A stretch of 64,000 bases of DNA, from positions 434,001 through 498,000 of the forward strand of contig NZ_CP041406.1 of the NCBI RefSeq assembly GCF_014905135.1, given 5' to 3'. The DNA comes from Sulfurimonas paralvinellae. GTDB lineage: Bacteria > Campylobacterota > Campylobacteria > Campylobacterales > Sulfurimonadaceae. The position numbers and the translations under genes are program-made. A model generated the notes under the pieces. The model ran no database searches. It worked only from the letters and a program-made list of their open reading frames with translations, and was not told the DNA's origin. Positions 46,787 to 54,611 of the stretch are shown here, one piece after another (position 1 is the stretch's first letter; each line of letters starts with the position of its first letter).

Positions 46787-47235
46787 TGCAAGCAACAAGT
46801 TCGATGATATCGTATGCAGAAACAGCACTCGACTGGGGTGTAATGGGAACACTCGGTTTGATGAGTGTTGTAACCCTTTGGCTTTTTATAGAGAGAATGA
46901 TGTTTTTCAAAAGTGTTCGTATAGAAGACTATAAACACAGAGATGACCTTGAAATGGACCTTACGGACAATATCGGCATCATTAGTATGATAGGGTCAAA
47001 TGCTCCTTATATTGGACTGCTTGGAACGGTTGTGGGTATCATGATAACTTTTTACTCATTAGGTGATATCGGGACTGTGGATGCAAAGAAGATCATGATG
47101 GGATTGGCTCTGGCACTTAAAGCCACTGCGACAGGGTTGGTCGTTGCTATGCCGGCGATCGTTGCTTATACGATCGTTCTTAGAAAGGTCGAGCGTATTC
47201 TTGCAAAATTTGATGTAGCCCATGAAGAAGTATAG
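46786..47235 (+). CDS. exbB: ExbB/TolQ-family proton channel protein
   Basis: The 149-residue inner-membrane protein has three helices and the family motif GLLGTVVGIMITF and the ALKATATGLVVAMPAIVAY region. With ExbD it uses the proton gradient to drive TonB-type outer-membrane transport. The start shares a base with the kinase stop. No tonB gene follows, so TonB must be encoded elsewhere. Confidence 0.9.
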   Translation: MQATSSMISYAETALDWGVMGTLGLMSVVTLWLFIERMMFFKSVRIEDYKHRDDLEMDLTDNIGIISMIGSNAPYIGLLGTVVGIMITFYSLGDIGTVDAKKIMMGLALALKATATGLVVAMPAIVAYTIVLRKVERILAKFDVAHEEV

Positions 47236-47237
47236 CA

Positions 47238-47630
47238 ATGGCAAAATGTAAAAAAAGTTTCAAGCGTTTCGATCAGATAAATGTTATTCCGTTTATCGAT
47301 ATCATGCTTGTTCTTTTGGTTATGGTCTTAACGACAGCGACATTCATTAAGCAGGGTGTTATACCTGTGGATCTTCCAGAGGCAAAAGCAACGCAAAAAG
47401 AAGAGACAAAAAAAGAAGTGACGGTCTATGTCAATGCAAAAGGGGAGATGTTCTTTGAAAAAGAGAAAGTAAACCTCACGCAATTGGAGCAGAAGCTTTC
47501 AGGTGTTTCAAAAAAGCAGACAGTTGTCCTTCGTAGTGACAAAGAGTCAAAATTTCAAGACTTTGTCTCTGTTATGGATATCTTAAAACGACTCGGACAC
47601 GAACAGCTCTATATCGTTACAAAAGAGTAA
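47238..47630 (+). CDS. exbD: ExbD/TolR-family protein
   Basis: The 130-residue protein has one N-terminal membrane helix with the conserved proton-carrying Asp in PFIDIMLVLLV, and a periplasmic domain (about 55-130). Its preference for ExbD over TolR comes from its pairing with a short ExbB and the lack of tolA/tolB/pal here. It starts 2 bp after exbB and ends the pyrC-led operon. Confidence 0.9.
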   Translation: MAKCKKSFKRFDQINVIPFIDIMLVLLVMVLTTATFIKQGVIPVDLPEAKATQKEETKKEVTVYVNAKGEMFFEKEKVNLTQLEQKLSGVSKKQTVVLRSDKESKFQDFVSVMDILKRLGHEQLYIVTKE

Positions 47631-47631
47631 G

Positions 47632-47871
47632 CTAGTACCCCGTTTTTAGCAGTTTAAACTTTGGTTTGTCTGCATGAAGGAGTTTTTCTTCTTTTGCTTT
47701 AACTCTTTTTTGCGAAGCATTGACCTCTGTGTTAAATGTTCTTTTCTCTATTTTCTTCTCATCTTCATCGAAAAGCGATGTCGCTATAAAAAAAAGTATC
47801 ATGATAACAACAACGCTCACGTAGAGAAGAATATAGTTCTTTATATGTCCGTTTTCAAATGGATTTTCCAT
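47632..47871 (-). CDS. Small single-span membrane protein, unknown
   Basis: The 79-residue product has a short N-terminus, one membrane helix (about 13-34) and a Lys/Glu-rich tail, likely outside the inner membrane. It is not recognised. AAAGGAG lies 4 bases before the ATG, which is strong support for translation. It overlaps the patatin gene by 17 bp on the same strand. Confidence 0.65.
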   Translation of the reverse strand: MENPFENGHIKNYILLYVSVVVIMILFFIATSLFDEDEKKIEKRTFNTEVNASQKRVKAKEEKLLHADKPKFKLLKTGY

Positions 47872-48730
47872 TATGCTCCTTTAGTTCATCAATGGTTTCA
47901 CAGATATTGTAGCCGTATTCTATCAGCTCTTTTGCTCTGTTAAACTCAAATGTCCCGCAAAGATTAATGGGAATGTCAATCTCCACATCGGACGGATAAG
48001 CTGCTAGTTTCATTCGTGCGATGCTGCTTTGCATCGTCTCAAACGATCTGTTCGCTACGGCATACATGCCGTTTTCTTTTATAAAAGAGTCAGGAAGTGA
48101 AATTCTATTGAGATAATTATCGATGATGTTCTTGAATGATTTTTGCGATTTTTCTTCTTTTTCAAGGAGAGGCTTTTGCATGGCTTCACCACCAAGATTG
48201 ACAGATATCGTGAGATCTGTAGCATCGTGAAAGGTTGGCGCAATCGGTACAGGATTTAGTACACCGCCATCTACAACACGTTTACCTTTGTAGGTAAAAG
48301 GGGTAAAGAAAAGAGGCAAAGAGATGGAGGCACGTATAGCATCAAGAAGAGGGCCTTCATTTATCCAGACCTCTTTTTGGGTATCTATATCAGTAGCGAC
48401 GGCTGTGAATTTAATAGGCAAACTTTCGATATTGTGCTCACCTATAAGCTCTTGGAGTTTTTGCATAAGTCTTGTCCCCGATACAAAACCACCGCTTCCT
48501 TTAAAATCAAGGAGTTTAAGCATATCGAGTACATCTATGTTCTCTAACCACTGGGCATAGGCATCGAGCTTGCCGGCAGCATAAAAACCGCCAACGAGTG
48601 CACCCATAGAACAGCCGGAGATAGATTTTATCTCATAACCGTTCTCTTCAAGCCACTTAATTATGCCAATGTGTGTGATGCCCCGTGCACCGCCACTGCC
48701 AAGAACGAGAGAGATAGTTTTTTCCTTCAC
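47855..48730 (-). CDS. Patatin-like phospholipase (RssA-like)
   Basis: The 291-residue protein has the patatin serine hydrolase dyad: oxyanion hole GSGGARG, nucleophile Ser in GCSMGAL (GxSxG) and the Asp in VVDGGVLNPVP. It is probably a lipid acyl hydrolase acting at the inner membrane. The start is GTG at 48730. It leads the small membrane-protein gene, which it overlaps by 17 bp. Confidence 0.92.
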   Translation of the reverse strand: MKEKTISLVLGSGGARGITHIGIIKWLEENGYEIKSISGCSMGALVGGFYAAGKLDAYAQWLENIDVLDMLKLLDFKGSGGFVSGTRLMQKLQELIGEHNIESLPIKFTAVATDIDTQKEVWINEGPLLDAIRASISLPLFFTPFTYKGKRVVDGGVLNPVPIAPTFHDATDLTISVNLGGEAMQKPLLEKEEKSQKSFKNIIDNYLNRISLPDSFIKENGMYAVANRSFETMQSSIARMKLAAYPSDVEIDIPINLCGTFEFNRAKELIEYGYNICETIDELKEHNGKSI

Positions 48731-48850
48731 TGTTTGTGCTCTTTTTGAGTGTATTATATCAAGATATAAATAATGAAGGTTTAGAAAATGTATTTAAAAA
48801 GGAAGGAGTGGATTCTGTTGTCTAATGTTTTGCATATCAGACTTTGGTGC

Positions 48851-48894
48851 ACAGGCTAAAAACGACAAGAAATTGTCGTTTTCTTAACGCCTGT
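48851..48894 (-). terminator. Terminator of groES-groEL
   Basis: A perfect 10-bp stem (AAAACGACAA, loop GAAA, TTGTCGTTTT) lies just after the groEL stop, with an outer ACAGGC/GCCTGT pair extending it. Read on the minus strand it ends in a short T run. Position and symmetry fit an intrinsic terminator. Confidence 0.8.
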
Positions 48895-50538
48895 TTACAT
48901 CATACCCGGCATTCCCATCTGTGGAGGCATTCCTGCTCCCATATCCGGTGCGGCAGCTTCTTCTTTTGGAAGTTCGAAGATAGCAGCTTCTGTTGTAAGG
49001 AGTAAGCTAGATACCGATGTTGCATTTGTAAGTGCAACACGTTCAACTTTAAGCGGGTCGATGATACCTGCTTCGAACATATCTACATACTCACCGTTTG
49101 CCGCATTGAAACCGATTGTTTCGCTTTCAGCATTTTCGATTGCATTAACAACGACACCTGTATCATAACCGGCATTTTTTGCAATCTGTTTTACAGGCGC
49201 TTTTACAGCACGTAAGATAATCTCAGCACCGATTTTTTGATCACCTTCAAGATCATCGAGACTTACTTTTGCAGCTGCACGAACAAGAGCCGCACCACCA
49301 CCGATGACGATTCCCTCTTCAACAGCGGCTTTTGTCGCTGAGAGTGCATCATCTACACGGTCTTTTTTCTCTTTCATCTCAGTTTCAGTCGCCGCACCTA
49401 CTTTGATGACTGCGACACCACCGCTGAGTTTTGCAAGACGCTCTTGAAGTTTCTCTTTATCATACTCGCTTGTTGTCGCTTCCATCTGTGTTCTGATCTC
49501 TTTTACACGTGTTTCAACAGCTTCTTTGCTTCCTGAACCATCGACGATGACAGTGTTGTCTTTGTCGATAACGACGCGAGAAGCTTGTCCAAGCATATCG
49601 ATGTTGGCACCTTCAAGTGTAAGCCCTGTCTCTTCAGAGATGACAGTTCCACCTGTAAGGATTGCTATGTCTTGAAGCATCGCTTTACGTCTGTCACCAA
49701 ATCCAGGCGCTTTTACTGCAGAGATGTTGAGAACACCGCGAAGTTTGTTGACAACCAATGTTGAAAGTGCTTCACCCTCTACATCTTCAGCGATGATGAG
49801 CAGTGGACGGTTTGTTTTTTGAACTTGCTCTAAAACAGGAAGCAGGTCTTTGAGTGAGTTAATTTTGCTGTCAACAAGTAAGATCCAAGGATTTTCAATC
49901 TCAGCTGTCATCTTTTCAGTGTTTGTAATGAAATATGGACTTAGATATCCACGATCGAACTGCATACCTTCAACTACATCAAGCTCATCAACGATACCTT
50001 TTGCCTCTTCAACAGTGATAACACCGTCTTGCCCGACTTTTTCCATCGCCTCTGCGATCATATTTCCAATCTCTTCATCAGAGTTTGCAGAGATTGTAGC
50101 AACCTGTGCGATCTCATTTTTATCTTTGATGGCTTTTGAACTTGCTTTGAGATTTGCTAAGATGGCTTCACTCGCTTTGTCCATACCACGTTTTACTTCA
50201 ACAGGATTCGCACCTGCTGTAATGTTTCTAAGACCCTCAGAGAAGATTGCATTTGCCAGTACCGTTGCAGTTGTAGTACCGTCACCTGCTTCATCAGCAG
50301 TGTTTGATGCCACCTCTTTAACAAGCTGTGCACCCATATCTTCTAGTTTGTCAGCGAGCTCTACCTCACGCGCAACGGAAACACCATCTTTTGTAATTAC
50401 CGGTGAGCCGTATGATTTTTGAATCAAAACATTACGACCGCGTGGCCCCATTGTCACTTTTACCGCATCTGTGAGTTTTTCAACTCCGCGTGCCAGTTTA
50501 TTTCTTGCATTGTCTGAAAAAATTATCTCTTTTGCCAT
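48895..50538 (-). CDS. groL: Chaperonin GroEL
   Basis: The 547-residue protein is the 60-kDa chaperonin that refolds proteins inside its double ring. The start ([18 protein letters not shown]), the ATP site [11 protein letters not shown] and the Met/Gly-rich C-terminal tail ([16 protein letters not shown]) are all standard. AAGGAG precedes the ATG. It follows groES by 27 bp. Confidence 0.99.
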   Translation of the reverse strand: MAKEIIFSDNARNKLARGVEKLTDAVKVTMGPRGRNVLIQKSYGSPVITKDGVSVAREVELADKLEDMGAQLVKEVASNTADEAGDGTTTATVLANAIFSEGLRNITAGANPVEVKRGMDKASEAILANLKASSKAIKDKNEIAQVATISANSDEEIGNMIAEAMEKVGQDGVITVEEAKGIVDELDVVEGMQFDRGYLSPYFITNTEKMTAEIENPWILLVDSKINSLKDLLPVLEQVQKTNRPLLIIAEDVEGEALSTLVVNKLRGVLNISAVKAPGFGDRRKAMLQDIAILTGGTVISEETGLTLEGANIDMLGQASRVVIDKDNTVIVDGSGSKEAVETRVKEIRTQMEATTSEYDKEKLQERLAKLSGGVAVIKVGAATETEMKEKKDRVDDALSATKAAVEEGIVIGGGAALVRAAAKVSLDDLEGDQKIGAEIILRAVKAPVKQIAKNAGYDTGVVVNAIENAESETIGFNAANGEYVDMFEAGIIDPLKVERVALTNATSVSSLLLTTEAAIFELPKEEAAAPDMGAGMPPQMGMPGMM

Positions 50539-50565
50539 ATAAATCTCCTTATAAATATTTTATGA

Positions 50566-50826
50566 TTACGCTTTTATTCCAAGAATGTCTGAAGTATCCA
50601 AAACAAGATACTCTTTTCCGTCGAGTGTAAGATCAGTACCGGAGTATTTACCAAAAACAACTATATCATCTACTTTTACATCTTCTACTTCGCTTGATAC
50701 TGCGACTACTTTTGCTTCTGAAGGTTTTTCCTTCGCATTGTCAGGGATGATAATACCACTTGCAGTTGTATTTGTCTCTTCGACTCTCTGCACTAAAACT
50801 CTATCACCTAGTGGTTTGAAATTCAT
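50566..50826 (-). CDS. groES: Co-chaperonin GroES
   Basis: The 86-residue lid of the GroEL chamber. The N-terminal [15 protein letters not shown], mobile loop ([21 protein letters not shown]) and C-terminal [12 protein letters not shown] are typical. AGGAGG precedes the ATG. A strong promoter at 50866-50894 drives groES-groEL. Confidence 0.98.
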   Translation of the reverse strand: MNFKPLGDRVLVQRVEETNTTASGIIIPDNAKEKPSEAKVVAVSSEVEDVKVDDIVVFGKYSGTDLTLDGKEYLVLDTSDILGIKA

Positions 50827-50865
50827 TTAATTATCCTCCTAATATGTTTATAAATTACAAATGAG

Positions 50866-50894
50866 ATAATACAAGAAAAAAAATAAAATGTCAA
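50866..50894 (-). promoter_or_regulatory. Promoter of groES-groEL
   Basis: Read on the minus strand there is a perfect TTGACA (50889-50894), a 17-bp spacer and TATTAT (50866-50871). This is the best sigma-70 promoter I see in the window. It is consistent with constitutive expression modulated by a repressor. Confidence 0.85.
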
Positions 50895-50899
50895 TACTC

Positions 50900-50916
50900 T
50901 TAGTCTAAGCGACTAA
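50900..50916. promoter_or_regulatory. Inverted repeat upstream of groES promoter
   Basis: TTAGTC and GACTAA separated by 5 bp, located 6 bp upstream of the -35 box. It is not the HrcA CIRCE element (TTAGCACTC), nor the HspR repeat. A repressor or activator site is possible, but a chance 6-bp palindrome cannot be excluded. Confidence 0.4.
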
Positions 50917-51008
50917 ACTTTTCTTAATATTATTATGAAACTTTATTAACTATAAAGAAAACAGGTCTTATAATAACAAAAAGATTTATATAAAGGAGAG
51001 AACAGTAT

Positions 51009-51251
51009 ATGGAAGCAAAAAAACAGAAAAAAGTGGTTCTTTTTACTTCACCAACATGTAAATGGTGCAATGTGGCAAAAGAGTATTTTAAAAACAAGGG
51101 CATAAAATTCAAAGCCATAGATATTACAAAAGACACAAAAGCTGCACAAGATTGTGAAAAACACGGATGTCGAGGCGTACCGGTCGTTCTTATCGGCAGT
51201 CGATGGATCTGCGGCTTTGATCAAAAAGCGATAGAAAAAGCATTAAATTAA
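51009..51251 (+). CDS. Glutaredoxin-like protein
   Basis: The 80-residue protein has a thioredoxin fold with a CKWC active site at 17-20 (TSPTCKWCN) and the GVPVVLI cis-Pro motif. It probably reduces disulfides or handles glutathione or small thiols. AAGGAG precedes the ATG and a TATAAT box lies at 50969-50974. It is monocistronic, followed by tRNA genes. Confidence 0.85.
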   Translation: MEAKKQKKVVLFTSPTCKWCNVAKEYFKNKGIKFKAIDITKDTKAAQDCEKHGCRGVPVVLIGSRWICGFDQKAIEKALN

Positions 51252-51315
51252 AAGATATATAACTTTTATAAAACTCTAAGATGAACTTATGTATAATTCC
51301 AGCCTCTTAAGCGAT

Positions 51316-51392
51316 GTCAAGGTAGCTCAGCTGGTTAGAGCGCTGGTCTCATAAGCCGGAGGTCGAGAGTTCAAGTCTCTCTCTTGACACCA
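51316..51392 (+). tRNA. tRNA-Met (CAT)
   Basis: A 77-base cloverleaf with acceptor GTCAAGG/TCTTGAC, D arm with AGCTCAGCTGGTTAGAGC, anticodon loop CTCATAA, T arm GAGAG-TTCAAGT-CTCTC, and encoded CCA. A TATAAT box at 51292-51297 lies upstream. The first pair G-C argues against initiator tRNA. An Ile2 tRNA read by a lysidine-modified CAT cannot be fully excluded. Confidence 0.9.
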
Positions 51393-51414
51393 TTTCTTAA
51401 GATACTTCTTACAT

Positions 51415-51489
51415 TCCGGATTAGCTCAGCGGTAGAGTAGGTGACTGTTAATCACTTGGTCACTGGTTCGAATCCAGTATCCGGAGCCA
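51415..51489 (+). tRNA. tRNA-Asn (GTT)
   Basis: A 75-base cloverleaf with acceptor TCCGGAT/ATCCGGA, D arm TAGCTCAGCGGTAGAG, anticodon loop CTGTTAA (GTT), T arm ACTGG-TTCGAAT-CCAGT, discriminator G and encoded CCA. It is 22 bases after tRNA-Met, so the two are probably co-transcribed. Confidence 0.95.
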
Positions 51490-51529
51490 CTTCAAAATCA
51501 ATTTATAAAATCAAAAAGATATAATAACA

Positions 51530-51916
51530 ATGAAAAAAATACTACTACTATTAAGCACAGTGACTCTCTCCTTACAATTACATGCAAATGATTCATTCAA
51601 CAGTGAAGCAAGCCACTTTGTTGGTGGAGCAGTTCTTGCCGGCGTCAGCACTGCTGTTGCAGATCAATTTTCTGACTATAAACAAGATCGTGCCATTATT
51701 GGATTTGGTGTGAGTGCACTGTATGGTCTGGTGGATCAAAGTATACAGTATGCTGAGTATGGCGGTGCTGGCGGACAATTCTTAGATTTCACTGCCAATA
51801 CACTTGGGGCTGCCTTTGGTGCATGGCTTACTGATAAATATATTTTAACTCCTGTTATAACACATTCTCAAACTGAAGGTAAGTATGTCGGTCTGGCACT
51901 TGGGTATACTTTTTAA
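51530..51916 (+). CDS. Secreted small protein of unknown function
   Basis: The 128-residue protein has a signal peptide (about 1-19, cleavage near LHANDS). The mature part contains glycine-rich hydrophobic stretches (VGGAVLAGVSTAVADQF, NTLGAAFGAWLTDKY) and ends with GLALGYTF, suggesting an outer-membrane or membrane-inserted small protein. It is not recognised. A TATAAT-like sequence at 51520-51525 lies only 4 bases before the ATG, so the true promoter is unclear and no ribosome binding site is seen. Confidence 0.6.
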   Translation: MKKILLLLSTVTLSLQLHANDSFNSEASHFVGGAVLAGVSTAVADQFSDYKQDRAIIGFGVSALYGLVDQSIQYAEYGGAGGQFLDFTANTLGAAFGAWLTDKYILTPVITHSQTEGKYVGLALGYTF

Positions 51917-52005
51917 TCCTTCAGACCAACTTCCTCTCTTTTTACCCACAACTTTTTCATAAACATTTTTTATCGTTTTTAATAATGCATTAATCTTAGA
52001 AGCAT

Positions 52006-52032
52006 TATAATCATTGAACGATAGTCGGTCAA
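52006..52032 (+). promoter_or_regulatory. Promoter -10 and operator of the efflux operon
   Basis: A TATAAT box (52006-52011) is followed at 52014-52032 by an imperfect inverted repeat TTGAACGATAGTCGGTCAA (TTGAACGA and TCGGTCAA around TAG). The position just after the -10 box and before the TetR-family gene suggests that this regulator represses its own operon here. Confidence 0.6.
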
Positions 52033-52052
52033 AATAAATTTGGAGGTTACTC

Positions 52053-52643
52053 TTGGCAATCATTGTCGATAAGGAACAGAAGAAAAAAGATATTGCTCTT
52101 GGGGCGAAAGAGCTGATTTTAGAAGAGGGTATTAACAACATTACGATCTCTCAAATTGCAAAGGCTGCCAAAATTGGCAAAGGGACGGTTTATGAATACT
52201 TCAAAAACAAAGATGAGATTGTTTTTGAACTCGTTGAAATTCTTATGCTCAAACATAACCTTGTAAAAGAGGCTAATTTAGCTGAACTTACTACAACGCG
52301 AGAAAAGATAAAAAACTTTTTTGGTTTCTTTTATGTAGATGCAGATAAAGAGCTGCGTGAGATATATAAGCAGTTTATGGCAATCGCACTGACAAGTAAA
52401 AATGAAGCAATGCTGGATTTTCAAACCGAGTGCTATAACTTTTATGCGAATTGGATGGAAACTATTGTACAAGAGGGAATCAATAAAGGTGAGCTAAAGG
52501 CTGAATCAAAAGAGTTTATTATGGGAATATTTGCTTTTGCACAGGGGCTTTTTTTGATGAGTGTTACTACAAAAGCCATTGATGATCTGCAAAACAAGAT
52601 AAATGCACAGATAGATATTTTATTTGATTTAATGGAGAAATAA
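52053..52643 (+). CDS. TetR/AcrR-family transcriptional regulator
   Basis: The 196-residue repressor has an N-terminal helix-turn-helix (ISQIAKAAKIGKGTVYEYF) and a C-terminal ligand domain. The TTG start at 52053 has GGAGG 8 bases upstream. It is first in an operon with outer-membrane, RND and ABC export genes and 2 bp separate it from the TolC gene, so it probably controls efflux in response to an exported compound. An inverted repeat in its promoter is the likely operator. Confidence 0.92.
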   Translation: MAIIVDKEQKKKDIALGAKELILEEGINNITISQIAKAAKIGKGTVYEYFKNKDEIVFELVEILMLKHNLVKEANLAELTTTREKIKNFFGFFYVDADKELREIYKQFMAIALTSKNEAMLDFQTECYNFYANWMETIVQEGINKGELKAESKEFIMGIFAFAQGLFLMSVTTKAIDDLQNKINAQIDILFDLMEK

Positions 52644-52645
52644 AA

Positions 52646-53905
52646 ATGAAGAAACTACTTTTACTCACGGTTGTTCCTGTTTTGATGTTTGGTGATGATC
52701 TGAAGTCATTGCTGGAGTTCGCCAAAGAGAACAATAATCTTGTCAATGCTTCTAAAATTACTGTAGAGGCAAAAGACAAGGAGGTGCAAAGTGCAAAAAG
52801 CAACTATTATCCTACACTTGATGCAAGTGCTTTTTACAAAAGAGATGATGATGCAAGCCCTTTTCAACCGGGAACTGTCTATGGAGCAAACGCAAAACTT
52901 GGATTTGACATCTATGATGGCGGAAAAAAATCATATACTGAAAAACAAAAGATAAATGAGAAAAGAGCCGCCGGATTTACTTATGAAGATACGAAAAAAT
53001 CAACTGAGCTTTCAATTACACAGGACTTTTATAATCTCCAAAGTCTCAATGCTTCGCTGCAAGCAAGAGTGGAAGCTTCAAACGCAGTAAAAGCACAACT
53101 TGACCGTGTCCGACATTTTTATGAGGCCGATTTAGCAACTAGCGATGATGTAGATAGACTGCAGTCTGCATATGACAGCAATATTTATGCGATTGAGTCT
53201 ATCAAGTTTCAGATCACAGCGCTTAAAAAAGCACTAGAACTCAAAGTAGGAAAAAGAATCAGCTCTCTGGATGAATCTGAGTTTGTAAAAACTGTTCAAG
53301 ACAACCAAGAAGAACTTGACAGTATTCAGGCTTTGAGGTTTAACAAACGTGCACTTGAGAATCTGAGTGAGACAGTGACGAGTTACTATATGCCTACTAT
53401 CCGCATAGAAGATACCTACTCTGTTTACGGTTATCAAGACAAACCTGTTATACAGATTCCTGTTGCTGGTGTGCCGCCTGCACCAATAGAGCTTTTGGAT
53501 AATCAAAACGAAATTATGGCAACAGTGGGTATACGACTCTTTGACTTTGGAACGCTTCGAGAACAAAAAGAGGCTATTCAACTGCAAGCAGATGCACTCA
53601 ATCAGCAGATAATTTTTAAATCTAAAGAACAAAAAATGCAGTTAGAACTTGCAACGCAGCGTATTCATACTGCCAAACTCAACATAAAAAGTTCAAAAAG
53701 TGCTCTCAAAGCAGCAACTAGTGCTCTAAAAACAATTACCGAAAAATACAATGCAGGCATAGTGGACAATGTTGTCTATCTTGATGCGCTTTCATCAAAA
53801 ACAGAGGCAAAAGCAAGGTATGAAACTGCGCTGAACAATCTGGAAATCGCTTATGCACTTTATTATTACTATAACAATAAAAATCTCGAGGAGTACCTCA
53901 AATGA
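52646..53905 (+). CDS. TolC-family outer membrane efflux protein
   Basis: The 419-residue protein has a signal peptide (about 1-15) and the long heptad-rich helices of the TolC family (OEP domains at about 20-210 and 225-415). It forms the outer-membrane exit duct. As the only TolC gene in the operon it may serve both the RND and ABC pumps. The stop overlaps the adaptor start by 4 bp. Confidence 0.92.
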   Translation: MKKLLLLTVVPVLMFGDDLKSLLEFAKENNNLVNASKITVEAKDKEVQSAKSNYYPTLDASAFYKRDDDASPFQPGTVYGANAKLGFDIYDGGKKSYTEKQKINEKRAAGFTYEDTKKSTELSITQDFYNLQSLNASLQARVEASNAVKAQLDRVRHFYEADLATSDDVDRLQSAYDSNIYAIESIKFQITALKKALELKVGKRISSLDESEFVKTVQDNQEELDSIQALRFNKRALENLSETVTSYYMPTIRIEDTYSVYGYQDKPVIQIPVAGVPPAPIELLDNQNEIMATVGIRLFDFGTLREQKEAIQLQADALNQQIIFKSKEQKMQLELATQRIHTAKLNIKSSKSALKAATSALKTITEKYNAGIVDNVVYLDALSSKTEAKARYETALNNLEIAYALYYYYNNKNLEEYLK

Positions 53906-54609
53906 AAAAAACAGTTTTAGCCCTATTAATGTTGGTGAGTTTCACTCACGCAGAGAAAATTTATGCTACTTTTGATGTGAGCGCGCAAAAGAGTGCGAAC
54001 CTTGCTTTTACGGCCAGCGGTATCGTCAAGCAGGTCAATGTAGATATCGGTTCTGTTGTAAAAAAGAATCAGACTCTGGCTTCTCTTGATAATGATGACA
54101 TTAAAGCGATGCTAGAGAAAACAAAGATAGTCTATAAATACGCAAAAAGAGAACTCGCTAGACAAGAGAAAATAAAAAAACTTATTGACGCAAGTAAATA
54201 TGACAAAGTGCTTAGCAACTATGAAAATGCAAAAGCATCCGTTGCCTATCAGCAGGCCTTATATAATAAAACCATTTTAAAAGCTCCGTTTGAAGGTGTG
54301 ATTTATGATAAAAGTATCGAAGTTGGAGATGCAGTGAGCGGCATGATGCTCAAAACCGTTTTTAAAATTCAAAGTCTGCGTGAGAGAAAACTCATTTTGG
54401 AGTTCGATCAAAAATATCATGGTGTAGTAAAAGTCGGGCAGACATTTGAGTACAGAGTAGACGGTGATAACAAAGCTTATAAAGGTGTTATCTCAAAAGT
54501 TTATCCGTATGCTGATTTCAAAAACAGAAAGATGCGGGCTGAAGTCAAAGCAAAAGATTTTACTGTCGGGCTTTTTGGCGATGGTTACATCATCGTTGAT
54601 GGAAAATAA
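53902..54609 (+). CDS. RND efflux periplasmic adaptor
   Basis: The 235-residue periplasmic adaptor has a signal peptide (about 1-16), a biotinyl/lipoyl-like hybrid motif (TASGIVKQVNVDIGSVVKKNQTL as first half, LKAPFEGVIYDKSIEVGDAV as second half) around a short helical hairpin, and a beta-barrel region. It is short for an RND adaptor (usually 330-400), lacking a full membrane-proximal domain. It connects the RND pump to the TolC-type duct. Confidence 0.88.
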   Translation: MKKTVLALLMLVSFTHAEKIYATFDVSAQKSANLAFTASGIVKQVNVDIGSVVKKNQTLASLDNDDIKAMLEKTKIVYKYAKRELARQEKIKKLIDASKYDKVLSNYENAKASVAYQQALYNKTILKAPFEGVIYDKSIEVGDAVSGMMLKTVFKIQSLRERKLILEFDQKYHGVVKVGQTFEYRVDGDNKAYKGVISKVYPYADFKNRKMRAEVKAKDFTVGLFGDGYIIVDGK

Positions 54610-54611
54610 AA

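Noticed and set aside
48788-48859. 23-residue open frame (starting MYLKRKEW) between the patatin gene and groEL
   Set aside because: It is very short, has no recognisable feature, and lies on the opposite strand to both neighbours.
50827-50935. CIRCE or HspR site before groES
   Set aside because: Neither TTAGCACTC-N9-GAGTGCTAA nor the HspR repeat is present; only a different 6-bp inverted repeat is seen.
51520-51525. TATAAT before the secreted-protein gene at 51530
   Set aside because: It ends 4 bases before the ATG, so transcription would start inside the coding region; probably chance in AT-rich DNA.
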